From NCBI GenBank assembly GCA_017515325.1, contig JAFWGA010000019.1:1-64000 (forward strand): a stretch of DNA of 64,000 nt, read 5' to 3'. The translations under genes were made by a program, and so were the position numbers. The notes under the pieces are model-generated. The model had not been told where the DNA came from. It ran no database searches and saw nothing but the letters and a program-made list of their open reading frames with translations. Source of the DNA: Blautia sp. (GTDB taxonomy: Bacteria > Bacillota > Clostridia > Lachnospirales > Lachnospiraceae). Every line of letters begins with the position of its first letter. The first letter of the stretch is position 1. Shown here in pieces: positions 40,001 to 45,945 of this stretch.

Positions 40001-40983
40001 AGACGGGGGATTTGAAACTGAGTAAGAAAGTAAACAGCCCGTTGGAATCTGAAAAGAATGCCTACTATTATTATAAGGTAGAATTAGAAACAAGGGAAGG
40101 AGTAGAAACTCCCGAGACAAGCATACCCGTGAGCGGTACATACACTGCAGAGATACACACTGTGTCAGGTGAAGGAGACACTAATTCTGGTCAGCTTACT
40201 CATCTTGTTGTATTTAACGAAACAGGTGAGGCAATCATACCGGTTCAGGCTGGAGAAAACTGTTATGTGGTATTGAAAGGACTTCCCGTTGATGTTCAGT
40301 ATCTGGTATCAGAGGTTGATACAGGTACACCCAGTATCAGCGGATATACGCCAACGAACGGATATCAGGCATCCGTGTTTGAAAAGTCAGGCGAAATAAC
40401 GGATACAAATCCTCAGTCTGTTATTGAAACAAGCGAAAATAGTGGGTGTATTCCCGGAGTCCAGATCACCAATACCCGGCAGAAAATTCCGGTTACGTTT
40501 TTAAAGGTGAGCTCACTAGATGCTGAAACGCCGCTTGATGGAGCAGAATTTACACTGATGCCAGTTGTAGAAAAAGGACAGACCAGTCCGGTGAACTGGG
40601 CATCAAAACAGCTTAAATCTGACAAAGGATATCTGAAGGAGGTGGTAAATGGCACGGTATCGGGAGACGGGATACTCAGTCTTCCGAAGGGTACTTATCA
40701 AATTACAGAGATAAAAGCCCCCGTTGGTTATGTACTTTCTGTTCCTTCTACATTTGTAGTGGATCCATTGAATCCGAATGGGGTTGTCTATGCAGACGGT
40801 ATTTTGGGGAATGATAATACGGTGATCCCTGGCAGTGAGTCTGTCATCCTGAAAGCAGCCAACTCTCCTGGTGTGAAGCTTCCGGCTACCGGCGGCCCAG
40901 GAAGGGGACTTTCCAATTTGCTGGGAGGTATATTGACCTTGGCTGGTTTTCTCCTGATTCTCAGGAAACGGAGAGAAACATAA
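25021..40983 (+). CDS. Giant LPXTG-anchored Cna-B-type adhesin (5,320 residues)
   Basis: A single uninterrupted 16-kb frame. Residues 1-50 form a basic start plus export segment ending TTYMLILPAITM. Residues about 56-125 and 244-302 carry His/Cys modules (H-x-H-x3-CY, with paired Cys). About 300-690 is acidic, Glu/Thr-rich and repetitive, including a 12-residue unit three times (SEAVTERTTES type, DNA about 26851-26958). From about 700 come surface-protein beta domains. About eleven Cna-B modules start with K-x-W (first near 32071, last near 37768), then five modules of the RKTG-x-L-x3-K type (38070-40010). A Gly/Asn/Thr-rich linker (about 4611-4686) interrupts them. The end has a prealbumin-like domain, LPATG (5287-5291), a hydrophobic segment and RKRRET: a sortase signal. 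Cna-B domains commonly form isopeptide bonds. No sortase gene is in the window. Confidence 0.92.
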   Translation: MKKQHDLQKMIRTLVKRIYRKKSWDRAVTTIGALIVFVTTYMLILPAITMTKKPLCGWEEHVHDDSCYQIDYGRVLDCPYEAMAHHNGVIVLHHHDANCYDEQGNLICTLLEREGHQHTLQCYNMEDKTSDLFQAGNAEGESSGLVTPGNIQNGSSDFVSIGNNENESLDFNTVGNNENESLSLFSAGSTEGGDSLTVLDNENVTNGDGLPSVESLSSPEDSDPEELFSAGEAQDEAATGIKLIPHTHSAECYDFFDNLICGKAEVVEHQHTDACFRLQETGRTLTCTLPEHTHSEACYEQAVIEVLTGDETGDTEIEPGRADVIETAILTETDSDTDGYAERGAEPGNALETEMEFAQAEPIQVIPEDDFIVVAEPISEERKSQEADGSSAEFTAEEENRQEEKSPEETVEAMETVMVPLIEVPHETMTEYSMVFVKEATEENTSEANVAKGIEAADLIATDDPLDPVKIIPVVDMAVTGNEATGEQVSEEYTETDNQTVLAFNGEEKPSPETELNPERISEEETEVTTEEVLVLMAEEETEVTTEEVFTYVVEAEPESATEAVLEPITEERPEWITETESEIATEEAPGLTTEGVFEAIREEGKELTSKAVTERTTESSSEAVTERTTESASEAVTERITESMAETLVGEEDKSAMELSDMEFRGSDYTVKISCTRDAGIPEDAFVEAEEIAPDSGEYARCLSQARSALGMDENLPLPETYARFFDIRILAEDEEGQKKEIEPAVPVQVAIRYDEPVVFIGSGSAEANIVHFDEKEDEVRVLAKEDVFTAPFEIEDPDLFVAGESMSLAKTGALEEGLEDVFVAGSEGEEEAGESYAVVFRTDSFSVYGVIYTVDFEYMDYAWSIPGGSAALLSKVLGILETGIDINDVEMVRFSDPSLVEVSPAEEYEGGYDWILLSLQPFDTEEQLTLTLNDGRTVVIEVTDDQTVSIDDTTLAQLLTRVDIYSFSTEDEEAEYIGGSQQTAVVRRGQQFDLRLVFAEDEDGLQFPDSGIMKFELPDTIDFSGNISTKPVDFTISLGRKYELKGNKATFHPAEGGTPAYITIEWNETGDPDNYKRLVASPRATITLHYTVTIDVETGEHKFTDDICVSVQEDPHYSLELEKTGEYEPENDRVKYTVTVKAIGNATDIDISDRIGKTGTASENQALKYISSNPEKESTGVSVTYSRQVDGQTVDAAGIEGDYGEENIKLEEKPEGANGFDLHIYSLKDGDTATLTYYADIDYQALRNCGSNEQEIKDLTKNAVTADGKDTEAKQSFFEMEDTLSYLSIFKFQSPDKSREDFIQEEDSGYYTVPWTIVYNPERRVDVEGTTLTDKVYVGAVNATTYDIDKPFFVKVYESGDIVETEYVVKDEEGNVIGHGTKPTGFTPGSLVAEYTQNWVAAGSTDEGVIYQDFILNGTHDEDGKTIDQHSNWSWTIPDKNKPMIGTETPVYLDPEKHYTYVITYYTKTEIDQIINGYIGNVVTDTSNNNTYEGEIEFPGTTTRPELTVDKEWVENQVIQNNTITDVYSKWTITFDRRSYALDRCVVEDTLPHGQNSENTSTKYVDSYQGEVVNPSEANGEQVGGYSVDGLREGERCVPEYIPDSGRVIFRFYTNYQGVNDSQNKEGLLGYADDTDKSVTITFWTKNNPNWMTASQMNEAPIEHTNVARLVQNAQEATDADVEVPKRPGILKTADPQPAGVDQSTLPLNMRVNPEPVGYWQYKASESEEGNGVPVPVFRYTLTLTGIDALTFDSNDQIVITDVFDNKLRYLKKSDLENLLANGKYSGKAIPSNDEKLVQTAPIPETEIVRAVDPIAYTSLENGNGNNQLTFTINKGSDTWDGVKYEISYYLTVDETKIIDLAKNVTLSNSSVTTDSPYSNTARWSVEGLEVTGTQPVTVDYKPVSKDISYNSATETAFCTIEVNPYKLKINDGKFYKLTDKYANIAVDFATVKIETEPKCDRNIEWTFHNNEGTFWLPDETYVKITYEAWPVGQRGKTYDIWNEAQILDRYTKRDTEKITLSVDHEGSAASYSVRVYKFEDDNMEKPLKNAVFQLFTESASHIVPVKYQTTIEDNSATNNDPAWADLYKEDWTGAPVTTHYPTPDNHKVGDNVYFITGKDGIAEIMLSQHRDGVALKKGVRYYLREVVTPPGHVSENIDWMFTIADNDDFPNYVYSDGSLLQIANASAKPSVLIRKTIDDRTHSLTDDQINGITFVIRGTQSNNPDSPAVYYKEASFGSFMPVDVPDDSIEGTHREYWMSVPSGHLPEGYYTVTEERESAQFPDTVLTPSIDLSRTTDAGKANANLNFVEGDPFAFHFQVTAENKDSIAIQADYTNIYVDEPVQLTIKKKWGDEEPGNGTVRFAIYRDGVKYGDISLPITNGGTKSWETTVTGLPRHVTEGEQAGREIEWTVAEIGATYQKTEKNGNDGDPAVTEVTVETQYMTEHFSTTAKVEEKAAQTTPAEEEIPIITGGQAVAVPDDGTITFTNILKSTVAVKVEKKWKNAADEEETSHDMNDVVYFDLYRTTNPLPESLTRENLEVLTDLQIVLENVPLTYEEGKGWQFDALMEKFSGESSFHYIALERSVAGYQDGYKINTDSDGNQTITITNQPSGGQGSLEITKTVTGYTGTDKQFKFTLWNSGKYLDSNGTLRTPTAENPAHLFSISTDQTLNIPNVKPGVYTLTEILDGAEVDHHSLNVSIATPVTNASGTQTSETTTGNTAVLVVTDSIQTQATIHNDYVSEKTSFKFGKLWIGPNERDTTTLIWPDDTSINVKIQRRKKAETRKAGDVDATWSETYTITKTGTQTVTVNGVEETRDILTIKDKNGNVTDALRWLANDYNHYTFELENLDKYAGDNATEWVYYATEESYTAPGGVAYEQMYGRVTGIVALVTNWEDAAGANEVQTGAEGEAQLDNITECAINRLKLAPAITIPVKKIVSGLSRIIDYTQFEFQLYKDNKPVYLDSNDEPVMDNAAAKQDVSGNPVNWVIKAGADGTLVFNVEKLLDLNNTLKWQEVDSSGEFLGEFRGVYHFSIAEKEPENKITGMSYFKGKLPVAFEVTYKWTTGELRVNMRIDGHLADTWTNDQSQTDVAHAQTAAVAIENKYNPETVTVQADKTWVDNNDQDGRRRTVQFKVHAFITIPEGESLTVDGKTYNGKIISSEEDATPGEGTPSEENTATDEGTYELEKVWRVWLGDNGNWVRFGETQMPCTIEAKGTNASDTWSTNPKLLPKYFEGYEITYTVEEDLEGSGLSNYYEKIRDETDKSQPGKVIYSATNRHIPEATDISVTKTWVDSNDPRNTKPSEATVVLKADGEIFRIENDSENQPSGQQTLNAGNSQTYTWQGLPVFKDGEKIVYTVEEENVPMGYHCVVSDPTHTDKAGTTGIHYNSDTDYVDSFSMINTYEPVDITVTKNWEDDSDRDGIRRDNNINSVNVKLTADGIDNLSEILATEQFLLAADQVVSDQASSTSQTMTVSNSWTRTWRNLPKYYNNKEILYKVVEDIAAQEYATGGSINNDTVDTNDLGYTVSYSTNTAIGENGYNYTVTNSRPLDETSVSLTKIWDDHYNQDGKRPDVADYVKKFVKFEAVLESGSDSKTQLYIEQNACGVGTYHLFTSADTQDATTEFFHNGQPATVTLVGTNTAGNSNEYTITFSNLPKNKQGGKADPVVYTVEETDDAGNTLSVNGAHLAVNADNSSAAYKDYAIETVMTQAPAGSWSVKNKYTPETVTVTATKVWDTPGDNTNSSDAGKAALRSQVKFKLHVYDGNEDITGRLTADTTNGTGGSDSLKTVWDGYSYTLPSEKTLGSDDTVTWVNLPKYLPGQVGRLLTYKVEETATPDGYRIDMDGMSADMQKPVGDDYQVTIKNIYEETEIIATKQWDDDGNRDNARPAVTLKLQRKIGSGTFMDMTSEQLWAAAELTIAGTAALDAVSATISSNPASDTQNVVWSHLPAWIGNEKVTYNVVEVTPVEGYTVTQDGDPNEVEVEPEPAADSALRYRACETIINTRTVTTVQGFSFIKHWDDANNQDGKRPDPESFILKNVRVFMEKANIDGNEYSNVVLVPFKDDTSGEIYLVYHYTESGTEKTKQVTVQTVEGQIPATVSWVGSNASGFSINNNNTPENASDDTTTITVDGHTFDYNIYAVHFHNMPVNYLNGQNIIYTMKEVQDTAELTPSTDQWLFSKCEDDDVTAEQTHRYTFGDAEVSNNNEYDISKVKYTENSEEKEKPYEFEATNKHTPDLINISIKKEWDTPDNSALSQPQEVKVMLYADGIPVDDTIVTLSSSSDWSHTWKENPAYHKYEAGKVGDLIEYTVREEGVPLGYIEKPSTVTTADPNQILAFEIENQYKTGSLKIEKTVDSDVAGDLTHEFHFRVKLVGINDNTFSGRNFNSDNITIRRKLKGTEEDGTELDTKFDSNGEVTFTLTHNQYVEIKNLPIDMTYEVEEYGLDDAENAFLTNFNRPEKQTGTVTQTPAELSFINERKTGELELTKTVSNTNKIPGDNDILFDFTVTLTAPSDSSQNLTDPALVYSNNRIQYQIGNEEPQFLTSNSATISLKHGQTVKITGLPVGTSYTIVESANNSFERIFTPANGETNDVNGEAVGTIGIVSDTIDGMNNDNSTSDETENPSGNETEDANGGGSNYGSDTEPNNEGGGGTDGANEGGTSSTNDDVSVSAGGGETDLVIATNTRKTGSLKLNKIVVSPVLKEREDNYTFTVVLAKDGNPITDADYQAKITDATRQDQTIDLSTLGTTGSVSVPVTVKGNQSATITNLPVDVTYTIEEKDTPENFTSNPDNATNQIAVDSKDESQHMVPGRIATFTNTRKTGTLTVEKTVNSNVNADKTREFHFKVEVASVGEHGALVDNLKYTINTPGEDGNTTSEEGSFTNNVAEFTLKNGQTMLVSGIPTDLHYKVTEYAIDSTEDDYLKKFNTSWGKTGDAEEIQLANTGTQSDGNEASGEETGADSQSTVHAQKTLQLTGQSAALSCTNTRKTGDLKLSKKVNSPLESEKNAYYYYKVELETREGVETPETSIPVSGTYTAEIHTVSGEGDTNSGQLTHLVVFNETGEAIIPVQAGENCYVVLKGLPVDVQYLVSEVDTGTPSISGYTPTNGYQASVFEKSGEITDTNPQSVIETSENSGCIPGVQITNTRQKIPVTFLKVSSLDAETPLDGAEFTLMPVVEKGQTSPVNWASKQLKSDKGYLKEVVNGTVSGDGILSLPKGTYQITEIKAPVGYVLSVPSTFVVDPLNPNGVVYADGILGNDNTVIPGSESVILKAANSPGVKLPATGGPGRGLSNLLGGILTLAGFLLILRKRRET

Positions 40984-40984
40984 A

Positions 40985-41035
40985 GAAAGTAAAGATTATG
41001 CATTGCCTTCTATAGCGGATATATTGCTTGGCACA
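40985..41035 (+). pseudogene. Remnant of the 3' end of a PD-(D/E)XK gene
   Basis: Bases 40985-41020 match 42522-42557, inside the 3' end of the following ATPase/nuclease gene, at 32 of 36 positions. The remnant reads ESKDYALPSIAD against ESKDYALPFIAD, and three of the four differences are synonymous. It then loses similarity and reaches a stop. It starts one base after the stop codon of the adhesin gene. The pattern suggests that a diverged relative of the downstream gene once stood here and was lost. Confidence 0.6.
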
Positions 41036-41054
41036 GGATAAGGGGGTGCAGGAG

Positions 41055-42632
41055 ATGCTCGAAGTGGGAAATAAAATTCCAATGGGAATCCAGGGCTTTG
41101 AAGGACTTCGAAAAGACAGGTATGTGTATGTTGATAAAACAGCGTATATTTATCGGCTGGTGCATGAAGGAAAGCCATATTTTCTGAGCCGCCCTAGAAG
41201 ATTTGGAAAAAGCCTCCTCCTCTCAACGATGAAAGCCTACTGGGAGGGAAAAAAAGAACTGTTTTCCGGCTTAGCGATTCAGGAACTGGAAGGGAATAAT
41301 CCGGATGCCTGGAAACCATATCCCGTGTTTTTGTTTGATTTCAATGGCGCAAATTATCAACAGATGGGTGCTCTTGAAGAGATCATAGATGAACAACTGC
41401 GACGGTGGGAGACGAATTATGATGTTTCAGCCAATCAGGGGAATTTAGGAGAACGATTCAGAAGGCTGATTCTTGAAGTCAACAAAAAGTTGGATAAACG
41501 CGTTGTTATCCTTGTCGATGAGTATGATAAGCCTTTGCTGGATGTTGTAGATAATTCTGAAATCCAGAAACACAACAAAGGAGTGATTAAGGGCTTTTTC
41601 AGTACCCTGAAAAGCTTTGACGAATATATACAGTTTATTTTTATCACTGGAGTATCAAAGTTTCACAAGGTAAGTATCTTCAGTGACTTAAATCAACTGA
41701 GGGATATTTCTATGAGCGAGGCTTATGCCTGTCTATGTGGGATTACAGAAAAGGAAACAGACGATTTTTTTGCTGAAGAAGTTTCTGCCTTTGCCAAACG
41801 AAGAAGAATGACCATATCTGAGTGCCGTGCATCGTTAAGAAAGCATTATGATGGATATCGTTTTCATCCTGATGGAGAACCGGTTTTTAATCCTTATAGT
41901 CTGTTAGGAGCTTTGCTGGAAAAAGAATTTGGAGACTATTGGTTTGAAACAGGAACCCCTGCTTTCCTGGTAAAAAAAATCAGGGAAAGTCAGTTTGATC
42001 TTCGTAGTTTCTCAGATCAGTCGATTTTTGCGAATGAAGCATTACTAAAAGACTATACCGGAGATAACCTGGACCCGATACCCATCCTTTATCAGACGGG
42101 ATATTTAACAATCATTGGATATGATATGAAACGAAGAAGATACACACTCGGTTTTCCTAATGAAGAGGTTAAATATGGTTTTCTGGAAAGTCTGATCCCT
42201 TCCTATATTCCTATGGCGACAGCAGGCCATAAAATGGATATTTTCACATTAGATGAGTATATTGAAAATGGAGAGCTGGATAAGATTAAGAATCTGCTGA
42301 CGGGTCTGTTTGCCAATATTCCTTATACCCTGGAATCTGATCCGTTCGAGCACTATTTCCAGGCTGTTATTTATCTTGTGTTTACCCTTCTTGGGAAGTT
42401 TGTTTTGTGTGAGATGCATACGTATACCGGGCGTATCGATTGCAAGATAGAAACAAAAGACTATATCTATCTATTTGAATTTAAGAGGGATGATACTGCA
42501 GAAGCGGCTCTGAAGCAAATCGAAAGCAAAGATTATGCATTGCCTTTTATAGCTGACACCAGAAAGCTGATAAAGATTGGCGTTTCTTTTGATTCCGCGA
42601 CCAGGAAACTGGTTGGGTGGGAAGTGGCCTGA
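41055..42632 (+). CDS. AAA-ATPase-like / PD-(D/E)XK nuclease-like protein, paralogue 3
   Basis: 525 residues from ATG 41055, which follows AAGGGGGTGCAGG. It has RYVYVDKTAYIYRL, P-loop variant LSRPRRFGKS, Walker B VILVDEYDKPLLDV and a C-terminal nuclease-like core (GRIDCKIETKDYIYLFEFKR, with D and E-x-K). It is more distant from the two paralogues upstream than they are from each other, so it probably arrived separately. It starts 71 bp after the adhesin gene on the same strand with no terminator between them, so read-through from the adhesin promoter is possible. Function is unknown. Confidence 0.85.
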   Translation: MLEVGNKIPMGIQGFEGLRKDRYVYVDKTAYIYRLVHEGKPYFLSRPRRFGKSLLLSTMKAYWEGKKELFSGLAIQELEGNNPDAWKPYPVFLFDFNGANYQQMGALEEIIDEQLRRWETNYDVSANQGNLGERFRRLILEVNKKLDKRVVILVDEYDKPLLDVVDNSEIQKHNKGVIKGFFSTLKSFDEYIQFIFITGVSKFHKVSIFSDLNQLRDISMSEAYACLCGITEKETDDFFAEEVSAFAKRRRMTISECRASLRKHYDGYRFHPDGEPVFNPYSLLGALLEKEFGDYWFETGTPAFLVKKIRESQFDLRSFSDQSIFANEALLKDYTGDNLDPIPILYQTGYLTIIGYDMKRRRYTLGFPNEEVKYGFLESLIPSYIPMATAGHKMDIFTLDEYIENGELDKIKNLLTGLFANIPYTLESDPFEHYFQAVIYLVFTLLGKFVLCEMHTYTGRIDCKIETKDYIYLFEFKRDDTAEAALKQIESKDYALPFIADTRKLIKIGVSFDSATRKLVGWEVA

Positions 42633-42742
42633 TCTTTATCAACCCCGAAAAACTGTGTTCCCGAGGTGCAAAGAGTTGAGTAGCTACAGACAGATATCTT
42701 ATGGGTTTGATCTTTAGGCAGAAAGAGAATGGAGGGAGAACT

Positions 42743-43858
42743 ATGATTATCGGATGTACAAAAGAGATCAAAAATAATGAGTTTCGCGTAGGGCTGACAC
42801 CGGACAATGTGAAAGCCTATGTGGCTGCCGGTCATCAGGTGCTGATAGAAAAAGGCGCCGGTATTGGTTCCGGCTTTTCAGATGAGGAGTATTCCCAGGC
42901 TGGCGCAAAGCTGGTGGAGGGCGCCGAGAAGGTTTGGAAAGACTGTCAGATGATGGTCAAGGTGAAGGAACCGCTCGAAGGAGAATACCCATATTTTCAT
43001 GAAGGGATGATCCTGTATACCTACCTTCATCTGGCTGCGGATAAGGAACAGACGGATGCCCTGCTTAAGAGCAAAGTGAAAGCAGTCGCCTATGAAACCC
43101 TTCAGGAGACAGACCGTTCACTGCCCCTGCTTGCCCCGATGAGCCAGATTGCAGGCCGATTGTCCATCCAGGAGGGAGCAAAATATCTGGAGAAGAAGTT
43201 CGGAGGAGAGGGGATTCTCCTGGCCGGAGTTCCGGGTACACCAAAGGCAAATGTGGTTATCTTAGGCGGCGGAACGGTAGGAACCAATGCCTGTAAAATC
43301 GCAGTGGGAATGGGAGCCAACGTGACCATTATCGACGTAAACCTGAAGCGGCTGGAGGAACTGGACCATCTGTTCGGCTCCCGGATTCAGACTTTGGTTT
43401 CTACAGACAGCAATATTGAGAGGGCGGTACTGCAGGCTGATCTCGTAATCGGTTCTGTGTTGATTCCCGGGGCATCCACCCCCAAACTGTTTAAACGCAG
43501 ATATCTTTCCCACATGAAAAAAGGCTCTGTATTTGTCGATGTCGCGATCGATCAGGGAGGCTGTGGTGAAAGCAGCCATATTACGACACATGATGATCCG
43601 ATTTTTATCGAAGAGGGCGTGGTCCACTATTGTGTGGGAAATATGCCGGGGTCCGTTCCCAGAACCAGTACAATAGCCCTGACCAACGCCACTCTCCGCT
43701 ATGGCCTGGAGATCGCCAGGGGCGGCCTGGAGGAAGCCTGCGAGAAAAACCCGGTAATCTGTTCTTCGGTCAATTGTTATGCTGGCAGGCTGACCAATAA
43801 AAATGTGGCTGAGGCGCTGGGGTATCAGTACACGCCATTGTCTGAAGTGATGGAATAA
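42743..43858 (+). CDS. ald: Alanine dehydrogenase
   Basis: 371 residues, the usual length. It interconverts L-alanine and pyruvate with NAD(H) and ammonia. Recognisable parts are the start IGCTKEIKNNEFRVGLTP, substrate residues in MVKVKEP, LLAPMSQIAGR, the NAD-binding GGGTVGTNA, and the C-terminal VDVAIDQGGCGESS and GNMPGSVPRTST blocks. ATG 42743 follows GGAGGGAG; an in-frame start at 42701 would add 14 residues not seen in the family. It is the first of a run of plus-strand metabolic and repair genes. Confidence 0.93.
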   Translation: MIIGCTKEIKNNEFRVGLTPDNVKAYVAAGHQVLIEKGAGIGSGFSDEEYSQAGAKLVEGAEKVWKDCQMMVKVKEPLEGEYPYFHEGMILYTYLHLAADKEQTDALLKSKVKAVAYETLQETDRSLPLLAPMSQIAGRLSIQEGAKYLEKKFGGEGILLAGVPGTPKANVVILGGGTVGTNACKIAVGMGANVTIIDVNLKRLEELDHLFGSRIQTLVSTDSNIERAVLQADLVIGSVLIPGASTPKLFKRRYLSHMKKGSVFVDVAIDQGGCGESSHITTHDDPIFIEEGVVHYCVGNMPGSVPRTSTIALTNATLRYGLEIARGGLEEACEKNPVICSSVNCYAGRLTNKNVAEALGYQYTPLSEVME

Positions 43859-43912
43859 CAGGAAGGATAATGTCGTCGCCTTTTCTGGAAAAAGTTCTAA
43901 GAGGACTAAATT

Positions 43913-44743
43913 ATGCTTACATTTATATCCTGGAATATAGATTCCCTGAACGCAGCCCTGACATCGGAGTCTCCCAGAGCGCAGCTGTCCAGAGCTGTAT
44001 TGGATATGCTGAAAGACGAAGATGCCGATATCATCGCGATTCAGGAAACGAAGCTTACCGCTGCAGGGCCTTCAAAGAAACATTTTGAAGCATTGGCCGA
44101 GTATTTTCCCGGCTTCCACATCGAGTGGGTCAGTTCTGAGCCACCGGCCAAAAAGGGATATGCCGGAACCATGATTCTGTGTAAGGAAAAGATAAAGACG
44201 GATAAAATTGTTCCCAGAATCGGTGCTCCGGAGCCCATGGATGACGAGGGGAGACTGCTGGTTCTTGACTGCGGGCAATTCTATTTTGTGAATGTTTATA
44301 CGCCCAATGCCGGAGACGGACTGAAGAGGCTTGGCGAACGGCAGGAATGGGACAGACTCTATGCGGATTATCTGGCTCAGCTGGATCAGGAGAAGCCTGT
44401 TATCGCATGTGGAGATTTCAATGTAGCTCACAGGGAAATCGACCTGGCCCATCCTGACAGCAATCATATGTCGGCAGGTTTTACGGATGAAGAGAGGGCA
44501 GGCTTCACTCACCTGCTGGGGAAGGGCTTTATTGATACCTTCCGTTATGTCCATGGTGACGTAAAGGATACCTATTCCTGGTGGGCGCAGAGAGTCAAAA
44601 CCAGTAAGATCAATAACTCAGGATGGAGGATTGATTATTTCCTGGTCAGCGACAGAATTAAGGAACTGGTGAAAAGATCGGAGATGCTTGATTCAGGCCC
44701 CAGACAGGATCACACCCCGATCCTGCTGGAAATGGATCTTTAA
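43913..44743 (+). CDS. xth: Exodeoxyribonuclease III / AP endonuclease
   Basis: 276 residues of the exonuclease III family, which cleaves at abasic sites and trims 3' ends in base-excision repair. Visible catalytic motifs are SWNIDSL, IQETKL (metal-binding Glu), CGDFNVAH, YSWWAQR, WRIDYFLVS and QDHTPI. ATG 43913 lies after AGAGG. It begins 54 bp after alanine dehydrogenase. Its stop codon is followed in the same frame by a remnant of a GGDEF domain. The symbol follows the common name; exoA is used in some Firmicutes. Confidence 0.9.
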   Translation: MLTFISWNIDSLNAALTSESPRAQLSRAVLDMLKDEDADIIAIQETKLTAAGPSKKHFEALAEYFPGFHIEWVSSEPPAKKGYAGTMILCKEKIKTDKIVPRIGAPEPMDDEGRLLVLDCGQFYFVNVYTPNAGDGLKRLGERQEWDRLYADYLAQLDQEKPVIACGDFNVAHREIDLAHPDSNHMSAGFTDEERAGFTHLLGKGFIDTFRYVHGDVKDTYSWWAQRVKTSKINNSGWRIDYFLVSDRIKELVKRSEMLDSGPRQDHTPILLEMDL

Positions 44744-44902
44744 GAATATCGGAAACGGGAAGGTGATGGCAGAAAAGGTCGGAGTGAACAGCATCATGAT
44801 ATTGTGGATATGATTAAGAAAGCGGATCAGAAAATGTATGAAAAGAAAAGGGAATCATATCAAAACGGTGTTCTTGATCCTATTGGTGATAGGGCTTTGT
44901 AG
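44744..44902 (+). pseudogene. Remnant of a GGDEF-domain C-terminus
   Basis: Directly after the exonuclease stop codon (44741-44743) the same frame stays open. It encodes SEQHHDIVDMIKKADQKMYE followed by KKR. That is the final helix of GGDEF domains (family pattern: L/I-x-x-A-D-x-x-M/L-Y-x-x-K). The frame then overlaps the start of the metallophosphoesterase gene and stops at 44900-44902. No catalytic GGDEF motif is left. The piece is too short to be functional and marks a lost diguanylate cyclase gene, or a 3'-end transfer. Confidence 0.55.
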
Positions 44903-45944
44903 AAGCTGCAGTGCTGAGACCTTTCTGGTCACTTCAGACCTGCACCTGACAAAGGACATTGAAAAGCATGGGGCGGTTCTGGCTGCCCTGCGCCATGCGG
45001 CAGAGGATGTTGACGCTGTCCTTTTTCTGGGCGACAGCACAAACAATGCCCATGAGGAGGAGCATGCCAACATGATAGACTTTCTGGACTCTTTACCGAA
45101 GCCTGCTTATGTGATTCCCGGGAATCATGATATCACCTTGAATCTGCCTGAATTCATTGACAGATATGCGGATTATGGATGGAATGAAGCCTTCAGTCGG
45201 GACGAAGAGACAGCAAGCTGTGCGGTTTTTACAAAAGAAGGCACTTGTCTGCTTCTTCTGGATACCAATCAGATTACCGGTTATGTTGCTGCGCTGGGTG
45301 GTATCTCGGACAGTACATGTGCATGGGTTTCCAAAACCCTGTCCTCATTGCCGAAAGACACTCCTGTTATCGCCTACGGCCATCACCCGATCCTTCCGCA
45401 ATCTCGCTGGGAGAGGACGCCCGGCGCGGGTCAGCTGGTGAAGGCGCTGCAGGGCGTAAAGCTGTATCTGTGCGGGCATGACCATGGCTTTGCCGGGGTG
45501 AAAATAGGAGAGCTTCAGCAGATTACAGTGGGTCAGCCACAGGTATTTCCCGGCTGGGCAGGGATCCTTAAGGTGACAGGAGAGGACTTTCACTGGGAGG
45601 TGCTGCCTTTGTACGATGATTCCACTTTACAGACCATGGAGGCAGAGGAAATGGCATTGGCTGATAATATGGCCAGAGGGACTCTCAGGGGTACGGTTCA
45701 TGAGGACGATGAGGAAGCCATCCAGTGGTTTACCGATATATTCGAAGCAGCCATGGGACTGGAGCTGAATGAAGCCTTCTGCCAGGAAATGCTGAAAGCG
45801 CCGGGGGCGCAGAAATGGCGGGAGATCGAGACCAGGACGGTTGTCAAGAAATGGATTTTCGGGCTGCTGGAGAACTGTCCCCAGGATATCAGGCAGGTAG
45901 ATATGAAATGGTCGCAGCCCCAAAGGAACGCAAGAGGAGAGTAA
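44838..45944 (+). CDS. Secreted calcineurin-like metallophosphoesterase
   Basis: 368 residues. An N-terminal signal peptide (about 1-26, ending near SCSAE) predicts export. The dinuclear-metal phosphoesterase motifs are in order: SDLHL (D-x-H), FLGDSTN (GD), GNHD, AYGHHPI and CGHDHG (GHxH). The domain ends near 265; the about 100-residue C-terminal part is helical and unassigned. The substrate is unknown. ATG 44838 overlaps the GGDEF remnant and has only a weak ribosome site (GGATCAG), so its expression may depend on upstream translation. The next gene starts 1 bp after its stop. Confidence 0.85.
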   Translation: MKRKGNHIKTVFLILLVIGLCRSCSAETFLVTSDLHLTKDIEKHGAVLAALRHAAEDVDAVLFLGDSTNNAHEEEHANMIDFLDSLPKPAYVIPGNHDITLNLPEFIDRYADYGWNEAFSRDEETASCAVFTKEGTCLLLLDTNQITGYVAALGGISDSTCAWVSKTLSSLPKDTPVIAYGHHPILPQSRWERTPGAGQLVKALQGVKLYLCGHDHGFAGVKIGELQQITVGQPQVFPGWAGILKVTGEDFHWEVLPLYDDSTLQTMEAEEMALADNMARGTLRGTVHEDDEEAIQWFTDIFEAAMGLELNEAFCQEMLKAPGAQKWREIETRTVVKKWIFGLLENCPQDIRQVDMKWSQPQRNARGE

Positions 45945-45945
45945 T

